A stretch of 64,000 nucleotides of DNA from Terribacillus saccharophilus (GTDB taxonomy: Bacteria; Bacillota; Bacilli; Bacillales; Amphibacillaceae). The notes below the pieces were generated by a model, which saw only the letters and a program-made list of their open reading frames with translations, did not search any database and was not told where the DNA came from. Made by a program: the position numbers and the translations under genes. Below are positions 1-9,191 of the stretch, in pieces. The first letter of the stretch is position 1; the number at the start of each line of letters is the position of its first letter. The DNA lies in NCBI GenBank assembly GCA_900110015.1, contig FOCD01000004.1, positions 176,928 to 240,927 of the forward strand, written 5' to 3'.

Positions 1-1140
1 TTCTTCAGCGGACAGGTAGGAGCTGCGGTTGATGCTGATTTCGGTGTGGTAGAAACATTCAATCGTGCGCAATATCCCGCTGAAAATTACACGATAGCCT
101 TTGAGGAACCACAGTATAATATCGATGATCTGCGCAATGATTCTGAGCTGGATGATGACAATACCCATTATCGCTATACACAGCTGCCTGAATATTTGCC
201 GGAGCGTGTCCGTGAATTAGCCGAAGAGATCACTTCTTCCGGCAATACACGGTATGATAAGGCAAAAGCAGTGGAACAATATTTCAATCAGAATGGTTTC
301 CAATACCAGACACAGGATATACCTGTACCAGAAGATGATCAGGATTATGTCGATCAGTTTCTATTTGAGAGCAAAATCGGCTATTGTGATAACTTCTCGT
401 CTGCAATGGTTGTACTGTTACGAGCAGCGGATATTCCTGCTCGCTGGGTGAAGGGATTCACGGCAGGTCAGCCTGGGACGAACCCAAGTGTATCTACTCC
501 TGAGGGTATGTCTTCTTATCTAGTGACGAACGGAAATGCTCATTCATGGGTGGAAGTGTATTTCCCGGAAACTGGTTGGGTTCCATTTGAACCAACTCAA
601 GGATTCGCAAACCCAGCGGAGTTTACTAGTGAAGAAGATGCGGCACAAGAGACTCCAGAAGCAGAAACTGATACGCCTGAACAAGAAGAAGAACAAAGCC
701 CTGCTCCAGAGCAGCCAGAGCAGCAGCAAGAAGAAGAACAGGTGGCAGATACTGAAACCGATAGTGCTTCCATTCATCCACTATATTGGATCATTCCGTC
801 AGCAGTACTTCTTATAGCGGCACTTGCTCTGTATTTCACCCGCTACAAATGGCTGACTGCGTATTACATTCGGAAATACCGGAATGAACAATCTGAGGAG
901 ACGTACGAAAAAGCCTATCATTATTTGCTGCGCCTGTTGGCGCATAAGGGTTTCAAACGTCATTCTGGTCAGACGCTCAGGGAATATGCCGTTACAATTG
1001 ACAAAGAATTCGGCAACAAACAGATGTCTGAGCTGACGAACGAATATGAAAGAATCTTGTATCGCAACGAGAAAAGTGTGCCTGCATGGATAAATGCCGT
1101 CGAATTGTGGGAAAATTTAATTAAACAAGCGGCATCTTGA
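1..1140 (+). CDS. yebA: Transglutaminase-like membrane protein YebA, C-terminal part (5' end outside window)
   Basis: The reading frame is open from base 1, so the true start lies upstream; the first internal start codon is a GTG at 46. What remains is a transglutaminase-like core, with the catalytic Cys in KIGYCDNFSSA and His in NAHSWVEVYFP, and an acidic third residue in WVPFEPT where Asp is commoner. A Glu/Gln/Pro-rich linker, one membrane segment (about 780-840) and a DUF4129-type cytoplasmic tail follow. In B. subtilis yebA also precedes guaA, which supports the name. The substrate of this family in Bacillus is not known to me. Only the C-terminal portion is visible, so the N-terminal membrane helices expected for the family cannot be checked. 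Confidence 0.85.
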   Translation, partial: FFSGQVGAAVDADFGVVETFNRAQYPAENYTIAFEEPQYNIDDLRNDSELDDDNTHYRYTQLPEYLPERVRELAEEITSSGNTRYDKAKAVEQYFNQNGFQYQTQDIPVPEDDQDYVDQFLFESKIGYCDNFSSAMVVLLRAADIPARWVKGFTAGQPGTNPSVSTPEGMSSYLVTNGNAHSWVEVYFPETGWVPFEPTQGFANPAEFTSEEDAAQETPEAETDTPEQEEEQSPAPEQPEQQQEEEQVADTETDSASIHPLYWIIPSAVLLIAALALYFTRYKWLTAYYIRKYRNEQSEETYEKAYHYLLRLLAHKGFKRHSGQTLREYAVTIDKEFGNKQMSELTNEYERILYRNEKSVPAWINAVELWENLIKQAAS

Positions 1141-1165
1141 CCCATTTTGGGCACATTGATAGAAT
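1137..1165 (+). promoter_or_regulatory. Sigma-A type promoter of guaA
   Basis: TTGACC (1137-1142), a 17-bp spacer and TAGAAT (1160-1165) form a near-consensus vegetative promoter. The -35 box overlaps the stop codon of yebA. Initiation near 1172 would give a leader of about 200 nt before the guaA start. Confidence 0.7.
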
Positions 1166-1171
1166 AAGAGG

Positions 1172-1371
1172 CAATAAGCACCTTCAGAAGGACGCAGTAC
1201 AGTGCTGCTGACGTTTGTGAAGGCTTGAGCCGACAACGTTACTTTTGCTGGATTCCGCCTTAAATACGGCGCGGATTCAGCTTCTGTTTTTTCAAGACGT
1301 GATAAAGGTAAAATGTGGTGCATGCACCCGACCTGCTTATATCTAGAGAATAATGAAGGAGTGGACAGACT
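1172..1371 (+). promoter_or_regulatory. Structured leader of guaA, possible attenuator
   Basis: About 200 nt lie between the inferred transcription start and guaA. A helix pairs ACGTTTGT with ACAACGT around an inner GGC-TTGA-GCC hairpin at about 1211-1240. It is followed directly by the terminator-like hairpin at 1247-1292. The sequence lacks the TTTCTACC/CCGTAAA signature of purine riboswitches and the T-box core, so I cannot name the class. An attenuation role is inferred from the layout: structured domain, intrinsic terminator, then gene. Confidence 0.45.
1247..1292 (+). terminator. Intrinsic terminator in guaA leader
   Basis: GCTGGATTCCGCC pairs with GGCGCGGATTCAGC (one bulge and G-T wobbles), followed by TTCTGTTTTTT. 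It lies upstream of guaA, inside its own transcript, not downstream of yebA only, since the strong promoter at 1137-1165 precedes it. Confidence 0.65.
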
Positions 1372-2910
1372 TTGGATATCGATACAGATATGATATTGGT
1401 ACTGGACTTTGGCAGCCAGTATAATCAATTGATCACAAGAAGGATCCGGGAGTTCGGTGTATACAGCGAATTACATTCCCACAAACTGACAGCAGATGAG
1501 ATTCGTAAGATGAACCCGAAAGGAATCATCCTTTCCGGCGGACCGCACAGCGTGTATGACGAAAATAGCTTCCGCTGTGACGAAGAACTCTTTGAACTAG
1601 GAATTCCAGTATTGGGTATCTGCTACGGTATGCAGCTAATGACGCAGCATTTCGGCGGAAATGTTCAGCGCGCTGATAGCCGGGAATATGGCCGTGCGGA
1701 GATTACATTGACAAACCCGTCTGTCATCTTTAAAGATTCACCGGAAAAACAGCTAGTTTGGATGAGCCATGGTGATAAAGTATTGGATCCAGCACCAGGC
1801 TTCAGCGTTGATGCGACAAGCCCGTCCACCCCAGTTGCTGCCATCAGCAACAAAGAACGTAACCTTTATGGTGTTCAGTACCACCCTGAAGTGCGCCATT
1901 CCGAGTACGGAAACCACATGCTGAAGCAGTTCGTTTTCGACGTCTGCCATGCAAAAGCGGAATGGACAATGGAAAACTTCATCGAAATGGAAACAGAAAA
2001 AATCCGTCAGCAAGTCGGCGACCGCAATGTACTTTGTGCATTAAGCGGCGGTGTGGATTCTTCTGTTGTAGCTGCGTTGATTCACAAAGCAATCGGCGAT
2101 CAGCTTACTTGTATCTTTGTCGATCATGGTTTGCTGCGTAAAAACGAAGGTGCCATGGTAGAGAAAACATTCCGTGACCAGTTCAAAATCAATTTGGTTG
2201 CTGTTCATGCACAGGATCGTTTCTTGGGCAAACTAGAAGGAGTCTCTGATCCGGAAGAAAAACGTAAAATCATCGGAAATGAGTTCATCTATGTATTTGA
2301 TGATGAAGCATCCAAGCTTGAAAACATGGACTTCCTTGCACAAGGTACACTGTATACTGATATCGTAGAAAGCGGTACAGAAACAGCACAGACAATCAAA
2401 TCCCACCATAACGTGGGCGGACTGCCAGAAGATATGCAGTTCGAATTGATCGAACCATTGAAAACATTGTTCAAAGATGAAGTGCGTGAACTAGGAACTG
2501 AGCTTGGTTTGCCGGACGCGATTGTTCATCGTCAGCCATTCCCTGGTCCTGGACTAGCAATTCGTGTTATCGGTGAAATCACGGAAGAGAAGCTGGAAAT
2601 CGTACGTGAATCCGATGCAATCTTGCATGAGGAAATTGCGAAAGCTGGTCTTGAACGTGATATCTGGCAGTACTTCACTGTCCTTCCAGGATTCAAGAGC
2701 GTCGGTGTAATGGGAGATGCTCGTACGTATGACTACACGCTAGGTATTCGTGCGGTAACTTCTATTGATGGTATGACGTCTGACTGGGCTCGTATCCCTT
2801 GGGATGTATTGGAGCGTATCTCTGTACGTTTCGTCAATGAAGTAAATCATGTAAACCGCGTCGTGTATGACGTGACGAGTAAGCCACCAGCAACAATCGA
2901 GTGGGAATAA
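1372..2910 (+). CDS. guaA: GMP synthase (glutamine-hydrolysing)
   Basis: Converts XMP to GMP using glutamine and ATP in the cytoplasm, the last step of guanine nucleotide synthesis. The 512-aa protein has an N-terminal class I glutamine amidotransferase domain (nucleophile in GICYGMQLM, His/Glu in YHPEV). An ATP pyrophosphatase domain with P-loop ALSGGVDSS follows, then the C-terminal dimerisation domain. I use the TTG at 1372, 10 nt after GAAGGAG; the next ATG (1390) would start right on the first beta strand ([10 protein letters not shown]), and the B. subtilis enzyme also has a short extension there. It is monocistronic, with a strong terminator after it and a structured leader before it. 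Confidence 0.97.
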   Translation: MDIDTDMILVLDFGSQYNQLITRRIREFGVYSELHSHKLTADEIRKMNPKGIILSGGPHSVYDENSFRCDEELFELGIPVLGICYGMQLMTQHFGGNVQRADSREYGRAEITLTNPSVIFKDSPEKQLVWMSHGDKVLDPAPGFSVDATSPSTPVAAISNKERNLYGVQYHPEVRHSEYGNHMLKQFVFDVCHAKAEWTMENFIEMETEKIRQQVGDRNVLCALSGGVDSSVVAALIHKAIGDQLTCIFVDHGLLRKNEGAMVEKTFRDQFKINLVAVHAQDRFLGKLEGVSDPEEKRKIIGNEFIYVFDDEASKLENMDFLAQGTLYTDIVESGTETAQTIKSHHNVGGLPEDMQFELIEPLKTLFKDEVRELGTELGLPDAIVHRQPFPGPGLAIRVIGEITEEKLEIVRESDAILHEEIAKAGLERDIWQYFTVLPGFKSVGVMGDARTYDYTLGIRAVTSIDGMTSDWARIPWDVLERISVRFVNEVNHVNRVVYDVTSKPPATIEWE

Positions 2911-2913
2911 AAG

Positions 2914-2956
2914 AAAGAGGCCATGCTATCAATCAGATAGCATGGCCTCTTTTTGT
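2914..2956. terminator. Bidirectional terminator between guaA and the convergent gene
   Basis: A 17-bp perfect stem (arm AAAGAGGCCATGCTATC), a 5-nt loop and T-runs on both strands. The stop codon of the reverse-strand gene (2929-2931) lies inside the hairpin. Confidence 0.9.
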
Positions 2957-3981
2957 ACAAGCAGATGAGTTTTTCCTGAGTGCTGGTCATAAATGAGCTC
3001 ATGTATGGACAGTAGCTCATACAGATAGATACTTTCAATCGGGAAGTAGCCATCTGACGGATCCTTCGGCATATTGATGCTCCAGAACGACTGAAACAAG
3101 TCTTGAAACTGCCCTTTGTCTGACATCTGATCTTCCTTCATCCAATGTGACAGTCTTTCTTGAACTGCTTCAGCAGCTGCCGTGAAGCGGCTGCGCTGTT
3201 CTGGATTCCAATGCAGCTGTTTGCCGCTTCGTCCAGCGTGAATCATATTCCAAAGATGATAATGGATCAGTTTCAGCTTTTGAGTTAACGCTGCCTCATT
3301 ATCCAGTACCGCTTTCGCATTTGAATTCGGAAGATGATAACGGATTTCCAGCTGCTGGTGCTGCACATACTGTTCCAGTAGCAGTCGTTCGTCTGTCAGT
3401 TTTCGGAATGCTGCTGTTAAACTGTGAACTGGCTGGTCTCCTTGTGTTTTCTTGATTCTTAAATCAACGAAAGCATGAAGCAGTTCATTTGTATGCGAAA
3501 TAACTAAATCTAGCTGCTCACGCGATTTCTTAAAGTAATTTGGCGGCAGGATAAGCATATTGACCAATGTGGAAATGATAATTCCGATGACGCTTCCGCC
3601 GAGACGGGCCCAGAAATCTGCCCATAAACTTGTATGTGCCACGTCAATCATAGCAACTGCAGTGATTGTCGCTACAATCAAACCTGCATGAAGCTTTAAT
3701 TTATAGCAGACTAGAATCGTCAAAAAAGCCGCTGCCGTGTAGGTCAGCGGAGAAGCACCGAATAAATAAATCGAAAGAACGGAAAATGCTGCTCCGACCA
3801 TACTGGCTGGTAAACGGATCAGTCCTTTTTGAATGGATGCATGAATTGTCGGCTCAATCGTCACGATAGCGGCAATGACCGCAAAAGCCGGAGATATGTG
3901 TACAATTTCACAAATTAATGCAGTAAAAAACACAGCAATCCCTGTTTTAATAACACGGCTGCCGATAAAAAACTTCTTCAC
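2929..3981 (-). CDS. ArAE-family (FUSC-like) inner membrane protein
   Basis: A 350-aa protein with about six hydrophobic segments in its first 150 residues (for example AVFFTALICEIVHISPAFA and VIGIIISTLVNMLILPP) and a long soluble, helical C-terminal half. This layout matches the aromatic acid exporter family 1 / DUF939 proteins found in Bacilli (YgaE/YqjA type). By family it would sit in the cytoplasmic membrane and possibly export small aromatic acids, but the substrate is unproven. It is convergent with guaA and divergent from the MurE-like gene. The ATG at 3981 follows AAAGGTG on the reverse strand. Confidence 0.75.
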   Translation of the reverse strand: MKKFFIGSRVIKTGIAVFFTALICEIVHISPAFAVIAAIVTIEPTIHASIQKGLIRLPASMVGAAFSVLSIYLFGASPLTYTAAAFLTILVCYKLKLHAGLIVATITAVAMIDVAHTSLWADFWARLGGSVIGIIISTLVNMLILPPNYFKKSREQLDLVISHTNELLHAFVDLRIKKTQGDQPVHSLTAAFRKLTDERLLLEQYVQHQQLEIRYHLPNSNAKAVLDNEAALTQKLKLIHYHLWNMIHAGRSGKQLHWNPEQRSRFTAAAEAVQERLSHWMKEDQMSDKGQFQDLFQSFWSINMPKDPSDGYFPIESIYLYELLSIHELIYDQHSGKTHLLVQKEAMLSD

Positions 3982-4158
3982 TATATGTCAACACCTTTGA
4001 TGTAGCATGTTTACATTATAAAGTGTATAAAGCAGACAGGCAATGGTTGTAACTGGAATATTTATAGGGCTTGAAGCATGATTTTTGGAGTGATGGTATA
4101 AATGCCGTGTATTCCGGGTAAAAGAAGAAAACTTGGACCGGAAATACAGGGGGTAGCC

Positions 4159-5673
4159 ATGATAATCAATTTAATGAAACAGAATAAAGTGCAATTCAAG
4201 CGTATTTACGGTGCTTCTAGTACGATTGCCAACATCGTCCGTTTTGATTCCCGTTATGTAACAAAGGACGATGTTTTCGTTTGTATCCAGGGAGATAACC
4301 ATGACGGACACGCCTTTATCGAGGATAGCATCGCAAAAGGTGCCGCTATTATCGTAGGAACTGACGAGGATTTGCTGAAATCCTATTATCGTCAGTATGA
4401 AGATCGTACCTTCCTTGTCGTAGAAGATGCGCGGCTCGCGATGGCGCAGATGGCGGTGCTGCTATCTGATGAAGCTTGGAAAAAGCTAGTGACAGTTGCT
4501 GTCACTGGAACCAATGGAAAAACAACTGTAGCGGCGTATGTCCGATCTTTGTTAAATCAGCTCAAGCTTCAGACTACGTCGATTGGGACATGCGGTATTC
4601 TAACGTCTAAAGAGAAGCTCGACTTCTTTAAAAGTACGCCTACTACACCAGAATCTGCTGATTTGCATACACTTTTCAAACAGCTGGAATCAGAGGGTGA
4701 GAAGGCGGTAGTTATGGAAGCAACGTCCATTGCTTTAGATCAAAAGCGTACAGCGGCTATGACATTTGATGTAGCGATTCATACTAATTTATCGCCAGAG
4801 CACTTAGAATTTCATCAAACAATGGATAATTACAGACGTGCGAAATTAAAGCTATTTAAACAAGCAGCATCTGCTGTTGTGAATATAGATGATGAAGGTA
4901 TGGCCAATGACATTTTAGCAATGTATCAAGGGAAACTCCTGACATACAGCCTCAGAAAAAACAGTGGAGCAGACTTGATAGCAGGCAACTTAATCACAGA
5001 TACAGAAGGAATACATTTTGAGCTATATACAGCTGAAAAAATGTACACAATACATGCTCCAATTTTCGGAGAATATAATGTGGCTAACTTGCTTTCTGCT
5101 GTCGGAACAGCTCTGCATCTTGGCTACGATATGGACGACATCACGGAGGCATTGAAGACAATTGAAAGCCCTGAGGGTCGTTTTGAACTAATTGATACGT
5201 ATGGAAACAGAAAAATCATTCTAGATTATGCACATACACCAGTTGCACTGGACCAATTATTAACTGCTGTGAATGCAATTCCCCATAAGCGTCTGATCGT
5301 TATGATTATGGGTATCGGAATTCGTGATTTTGGCAAAATGCCAAAAATGGCACAGACGGTGGAAGGACGCGCCGATGAAATTATCGTATCCGTTGATCAT
5401 CCTGGATTCCATGATCCGAAAGATATTATCCAGGCTGTTTGTAAAGGTTTCTCTGAACAGGTGCGAAATGTTTCCTCAGCAGAGACTAGAGAAGAAGCTG
5501 TTCGGCTAGCGCTAGAGCTCAGCAATGAAGGAGATATTGTACTGCTTACGAGCGGGCAAATCAATGGCGCGCAATTAGTAAGAGGGGAAGCTGTTCCTCA
5601 TTCTGATCATGCAATTATTCATGCCTTTTTTGAATCACATAATACTGAAAAAATACAATCCACAGTCAGCTGA
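4159..5673 (+). CDS. MurE-like Mur ligase, substrate uncertain
   Basis: About 504 aa with the three Mur ligase domains: an N-terminal UDP-binding-like part (SSTIANIVRFDSRYV), an ATPase domain with P-loop VTGTNGKTTVAAYV and a YRRAKLKLF lysine typical of MurE, and a C-terminal domain with DYAHTP. The MurE amino-acid recognition motif DNPR is replaced by DHPG (in VDHPGFHDP), so it is unlikely to be a standard diaminopimelate-adding enzyme and is probably a paralogue. I prefer the ATG at 4159, preceded by GGGGGT; an upstream in-frame ATG at 4102 with GGAG would add 19 residues not seen in the family. It stands alone between an ArAE gene and pbuG. Confidence 0.8.
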   Translation: MIINLMKQNKVQFKRIYGASSTIANIVRFDSRYVTKDDVFVCIQGDNHDGHAFIEDSIAKGAAIIVGTDEDLLKSYYRQYEDRTFLVVEDARLAMAQMAVLLSDEAWKKLVTVAVTGTNGKTTVAAYVRSLLNQLKLQTTSIGTCGILTSKEKLDFFKSTPTTPESADLHTLFKQLESEGEKAVVMEATSIALDQKRTAAMTFDVAIHTNLSPEHLEFHQTMDNYRRAKLKLFKQAASAVVNIDDEGMANDILAMYQGKLLTYSLRKNSGADLIAGNLITDTEGIHFELYTAEKMYTIHAPIFGEYNVANLLSAVGTALHLGYDMDDITEALKTIESPEGRFELIDTYGNRKIILDYAHTPVALDQLLTAVNAIPHKRLIVMIMGIGIRDFGKMPKMAQTVEGRADEIIVSVDHPGFHDPKDIIQAVCKGFSEQVRNVSSAETREEAVRLALELSNEGDIVLLTSGQINGAQLVRGEAVPHSDHAIIHAFFESHNTEKIQSTVS

Positions 5674-5727
5674 ATAAGATGGAAACGATTACTAATACTA
5701 TTCTTAGGTCTAATTACCGAAAAAACA

Positions 5728-5757
5728 TTGACGAAGCATGTAGAATGCTTTTATAGT
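5728..5757 (+). promoter_or_regulatory. Promoter of pbuG
   Basis: TTGACG (5728-5733), an 18-bp spacer and TATAGT (5752-5757). Transcription would start about 30 nt before the riboswitch. A PurR-box-like ATTACCGAAAAAA lies just upstream, at about 5714-5726, but I see no good inverted partner. Confidence 0.6.
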
Positions 5758-5790
5758 GAAAGAGTATTAATACTATATATTTTTCGTCTT

Positions 5791-5853
5791 CGTATAATTT
5801 TGGGAATATGGCCCATAAGTTTCTACCAGGTTACCGTAATTAACCTGACTACG
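5791..5853 (+). ncRNA. Purine riboswitch aptamer, guanine type (pbuG)
   Basis: The aptamer has P1 CGTA/TACG, P2 GGG/CCC around the conserved AATATGG loop, the J2/3 core TTTCTACC, P3 AGGTTA/TAACCT with loop CCGTAAT, and J3/1 GACTA. The nucleotide equivalent to position 74 is C (GACTAC), which predicts guanine/hypoxanthine rather than adenine. Ligand binding would favour the downstream terminator and reduce permease synthesis. Confidence 0.93.
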
Positions 5854-5898
5854 CTGACCTCTCAATCTGAGTTACATACGCAGATGTGGTGTAGATAG

Positions 5899-5933
5899 AA
5901 ACGCTTCTTGCTCTTAGGGCAGAAGTGTTTTTT
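5899..5933 (+). terminator. Riboswitch expression-platform terminator (pbuG)
   Basis: AACGCTTCTTGC pairs with GGCAGAAGTGTT around a short loop, followed by a T-run. It lies between the guanine aptamer and the pbuG ribosome binding site. Confidence 0.85.
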
Positions 5934-5983
5934 ATTTGAAAGCTTATCCTGCCCAATCGAAGCAACAGGAGGAGTAACAAGTT

Positions 5984-7318
5984 ATGAAACGTTTTTTCCG
6001 TTTTGACGAATTGAACACATCTTACCGCACTGAGATTATCGCCGGTATTACGACATTCTTGTCAATGGCATACATCCTGTTCGTCAATCCGAATGTTCTC
6101 ACGCTGCAGGGAGTGCCTGACAGCGCAATAAATGGTGGACGCATGGATGCAGGTGCAATATTCACGGCTACAGCAATTGCTTCTGCAATTGGAACACTCA
6201 TCATGGGTGTTTTCGCTAAATTACCAATAGCACTTGCTCCTGGTATGGGATTGAATGCTTTCTTTGCTTTCACGGTTGTACTTACTTACGGAATTCCATG
6301 GGAAACTGCATTGGCGGGCGTACTCGCTTCTGGTGTGATTTTCATGATTCTTTCTCTTTCTGGTTTGCGTGAACTTCTGATAAACGCAATCCCTCCGACT
6401 CTGAAATTAGCTGTTGGAGCTGGTATTGGACTTTTCATCGCTTTCATCGGTTTGAAAAATGCTAATCTCGTAGTTATGAGTGAGGATACAGTGGTGGCTC
6501 TTGGAGATATCCACAGCGGTCCAGCACTACTAGCTATCTTTGGTATCTTTGTTACAGCAATTCTCTTAGTAAAAGGATTTCGTGCAGCAATCTTCATTGG
6601 AATGATTATTACGGCTGCAGCAGGTATGATTGTCGGATTAATTGATCCGCCAACAGCAGTAGGAGAAGTTGTCGGCAGCGTACCAAGTCTCGCTCCTACA
6701 TTCGGAGCAGCATTCGCACATTTCGGTGATATCTTCACTATTCAAATGCTTACCGTCATCCTGACATTCTTGTTTGTTGATTTCTTCGATACAGCAGGTA
6801 CGTTAGTTGCAGTTGCGACAAAGGCTGGACTCATGAAAGACGGAAAGCTACCGAATCCGGGACAAGCCTTGCTTGCAGATTCCGGTGCGACAGTTGCAGG
6901 TGCTATCTTAGGTACTTCTAACACTACTGCATATGTTGAATCAACAACTGGCGTTGGCGCAGGCGGCAGATCGGGCTTCACAGCAGTTGTTACAGCAATT
7001 TGTTTCCTTTTAGCATTATTCTTCAGCCCGCTGTTATCAGTCATTACAAATGAAGTAACAGCGCCTGCCTTGATTGTGGTTGGTGTACTGATGTGCTCTT
7101 CCTTAAAGGATATCGAATGGGATAAGGTAGAATTGGCTGTTCCTGCATTCTTCACCATTCTGATGATGCCGCTGACAGGAAGTATTGCTACTGGTATTGC
7201 GGTAGGATTTATTTTCTACCCGCTTACGTTGTTAGTAAAAGGACGTGTGAAAGAGATCCACCCAGTAATGTGGTTCTTGTTCGTTGTATTCCTTTTATAC
7301 TTCATCTTTTTGGCATAA
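5984..7318 (+). CDS. pbuG: Guanine/hypoxanthine permease PbuG (NCS2, AzgA subfamily)
   Basis: A 444-aa polytopic membrane protein that imports hypoxanthine and guanine for salvage. Family hallmarks are TEIIAGITTFLSMAYILFVNP at the N-terminus (given here as the motif region of residues 16-36), repeated hydrophobic segments throughout, FVDFFDTAGTLV near residue 263 and GTSNTTAYVES near residue 310. Length and position next to guaA and yebC agree with B. subtilis PbuG. The ATG at 5984 follows AGGAGGAG. Control by the guanine riboswitch upstream links uptake to the guanine pool. Confidence 0.95.
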   Translation: MKRFFRFDELNTSYRTEIIAGITTFLSMAYILFVNPNVLTLQGVPDSAINGGRMDAGAIFTATAIASAIGTLIMGVFAKLPIALAPGMGLNAFFAFTVVLTYGIPWETALAGVLASGVIFMILSLSGLRELLINAIPPTLKLAVGAGIGLFIAFIGLKNANLVVMSEDTVVALGDIHSGPALLAIFGIFVTAILLVKGFRAAIFIGMIITAAAGMIVGLIDPPTAVGEVVGSVPSLAPTFGAAFAHFGDIFTIQMLTVILTFLFVDFFDTAGTLVAVATKAGLMKDGKLPNPGQALLADSGATVAGAILGTSNTTAYVESTTGVGAGGRSGFTAVVTAICFLLALFFSPLLSVITNEVTAPALIVVGVLMCSSLKDIEWDKVELAVPAFFTILMMPLTGSIATGIAVGFIFYPLTLLVKGRVKEIHPVMWFLFVVFLLYFIFLA

Positions 7319-7321
7319 ATA

Positions 7322-7672
7322 GAAGAGGCTGGGACAAAAGTGTTTTAGCCAGATGAAAACCCGAACTTATTACAAGTCTTCATACGAAGATTTGCATAAG
7401 TTCGGGTTTTTCAATTGTACACTTTCTTAGCGTAGGCAGAACACGGAGACTCCTCGAAAATACCGATCAATTTTCTTCGTGCGATGTGTGGCTCTCGAAG
7501 TATTCCTTGTCCTACAGGAATAGCGCGAGCTGAAGACCCCGCAGTGGTGAACTTTCCACGAGGAGGCTGAGGCCGTGCCCGTGGAAAGCGGAGTGTTCTG
7601 CCGAAGCGGCGCTCAAGAATATCATTCGGTTTTAAGCACTGGAATTTTAGTTAAGTCCCAGCCACTTTTTTA
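7322..7672. repeat. Structured intergenic repeat element (Bacillaceae type)
   Basis: The 485-bp gap between pbuG and yebC has no convincing ORF but is full of inverted repeats. Outer arms GGCTGGGAC (7327-7335) and GTCCCAGCC (7655-7663) flank the element, with a T-run after the right arm. Inside lie a hairpin AACCCGAACTTAT/ATAAGTTCGGGTT (about 7357-7410) with T-run and the pair GGCAGAACAC (7435-7444)/GTGTTCTGCC (7593-7602). Smaller hairpins include TATTCCT/AGGAATA and CCACG/CGTGG. Text such as GGAAAGCGGAGTGTTCTGCC resembles repeats I have seen scattered in Bacillaceae genomes. The first hairpin probably terminates pbuG. Confidence 0.65.
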
Positions 7673-7804
7673 TATAGGCGAATTATAACAGTTTTGTGGG
7701 CGAATCGACCCTTTATGCGTTGTTTGCGACGTTGGCGGGTATAATTGTATTATACTTACGAGAGATTACAATCGTCTGTCAGCGGGCGAGGAGGAGGAGT
7801 TTCT

Positions 7805-8572
7805 ATGAGTAACCGTTCAGTGAAGCTGGCTTGGTTCAGCTTACTGGCATTTATCGCAGCCATCGTCGTCAACTATTTGTCCAACGCCTTGCCGCTCGGT
7901 GGGAAAAACATCCGTCAATTATCTGATCAGCTTGGTGTATTATTTCAGCCGGCGGGATATGCTTTCAGTATTTGGGGAGTAATTTATCTGTTCGTTTTTA
8001 TTTGGGTCATCCGCTTGTTTATGCGGTCGACACGCGAAACGGATTGGTATGGAAAAGCAGCTGGAGCATTCATCGCAAGCTGTATCTTTAATATTGCCTG
8101 GCTATTCAGCTTTCATTATCAGCTGTTCAGCATTTCCATCATTCCGATGGTGGCGCTGCTGGTCTCCTTGATCATTCTGTATCAAACCATCGCCACTTCA
8201 TCTGACCGCCGGAAATTTGATTTGTTTCCGTTTTCTATCTATATTGGCTGGGTTTCTGTCGCGACAATACTGAACGTCGGAATTCTATTTGTATCGCTTG
8301 GTGTAGATAATGTAGAAGGATGGCTTTTGTCAGGGGAAGTTTGGACAATTATTATTTTAATCGTCGGTGCGGTTCTTGCTATTGGATTTATGAACGTTTT
8401 CCGTGATAGTATTTATCCGCTCGTATTCATTTGGGCGTATTTGGCCATTGCTGCTGCGCGCGCGGAAGAATTTCCGGCTATTACAGCGGTAGCTAGTATC
8501 ATGGCAGTAATCATCTTGATTGCCATACCAATACATTTGTTCCGAAGAAAAAAACGTAAGTATGGCTATTGA
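7805..8572 (+). CDS. yebC: YebC-type membrane protein (TspO/MBR-like)
   Basis: A 255-aa integral membrane protein with about six to seven predicted helices, among them SLLAFIAAIVVNYLSNALPL and AYAFSIWGVIYLFVFIWV-like segments rich in Trp. It resembles the tryptophan-rich sensory protein family in broad outline; function is unknown. The ATG at 7805 lies 7 nt after GAGGAGGAG; an in-frame ATG at 7745 would add 20 polar residues with no ribosome site. Its place between pbuG and yebE is conserved in B. subtilis, and yebE follows 43 bp later, so co-transcription is likely. Confidence 0.75.
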   Translation: MSNRSVKLAWFSLLAFIAAIVVNYLSNALPLGGKNIRQLSDQLGVLFQPAGYAFSIWGVIYLFVFIWVIRLFMRSTRETDWYGKAAGAFIASCIFNIAWLFSFHYQLFSISIIPMVALLVSLIILYQTIATSSDRRKFDLFPFSIYIGWVSVATILNVGILFVSLGVDNVEGWLLSGEVWTIIILIVGAVLAIGFMNVFRDSIYPLVFIWAYLAIAAARAEEFPAITAVASIMAVIILIAIPIHLFRRKKRKYGY

Positions 8573-8615
8573 TTCAACAAGGAAATAATTTTTATGTGTA
8601 AGAGGAGGAAGCAAG

Positions 8616-9191
8616 TTGTTGGAAATACCGCTCGTTATGCTGCTGATCATCTTTGTCGTCAATATCGTCTATGTAAGTCTTAATACATTACGGGTCATAC
8701 TGACACTAAAAGGAAGACGATATATTGCAGCATCCGTCAGTGTCTTCGAGATTACGATCTATACGATTGGTCTCGGTTTAGTTCTAGACAATCTGGATCA
8801 AATCCAGAACCTGATTGCCTATGCACTTGGTTTCGGAATCGGTGTTATCCTTGGTTCCAAGATTGAGGAGAAGCTTGCACTCGGTTATATAACTGTCAAT
8901 GTTATTTCATCTGACCCGAGTATCGAGTTTACGAGACGCCTTCGTGAAAAAGGATATGGTGTAACAAGCTGGTTCGCTTATGGTATGGATGGTGACCGAC
9001 TTGCAATGCAAATCCTAACGCCGCGTAAATATGAACTGCGGCTATATGAAGCCATCAAGGAAATCGATCCGAAGGCTTTTATTATAGCCTACGAGCCTCG
9101 TCAGATCTTTGGTGGCTTCTGGGTGAAAAGTGTAAAGAGGGAGCGTATTCGTAATGCCAAAAGAAAAGAAACCGGCAAAGAAACGGTTTGA
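8616..9191 (+). CDS. yebE: DUF2179 / UPF0316 membrane protein YebE
   Basis: A 191-aa protein with two to three N-terminal hydrophobic segments ([33 protein letters not shown]) and a soluble C-terminal DUF2179 domain (region [26 protein letters not shown]). DUF2179 domains in related proteins are thought to sense small ligands, but that is not shown for this one. The TTG at 8616 lies 7 nt after AGAGGAGG. Its end overlaps the start of yebG by 38 bp, a sign of coupled translation. Confidence 0.85.
   Translation: MLEIPLVMLLIIFVVNIVYVSLNTLRVILTLKGRRYIAASVSVFEITIYTIGLGLVLDNLDQIQNLIAYALGFGIGVILGSKIEEKLALGYITVNVISSDPSIEFTRRLREKGYGVTSWFAYGMDGDRLAMQILTPRKYELRLYEAIKEIDPKAFIIAYEPRQIFGGFWVKSVKRERIRNAKRKETGKETV

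Noticed and set aside
4102..4158. Upstream ATG extending the MurE-like protein by 19 residues
   Set aside because: The added residues are not seen in Mur ligases and a better-placed ribosome site precedes the ATG at 4159.
6286..7158. Long reverse-strand frames opposite pbuG
   Set aside because: They mirror the codon pattern of pbuG and have no start signals or domain features.
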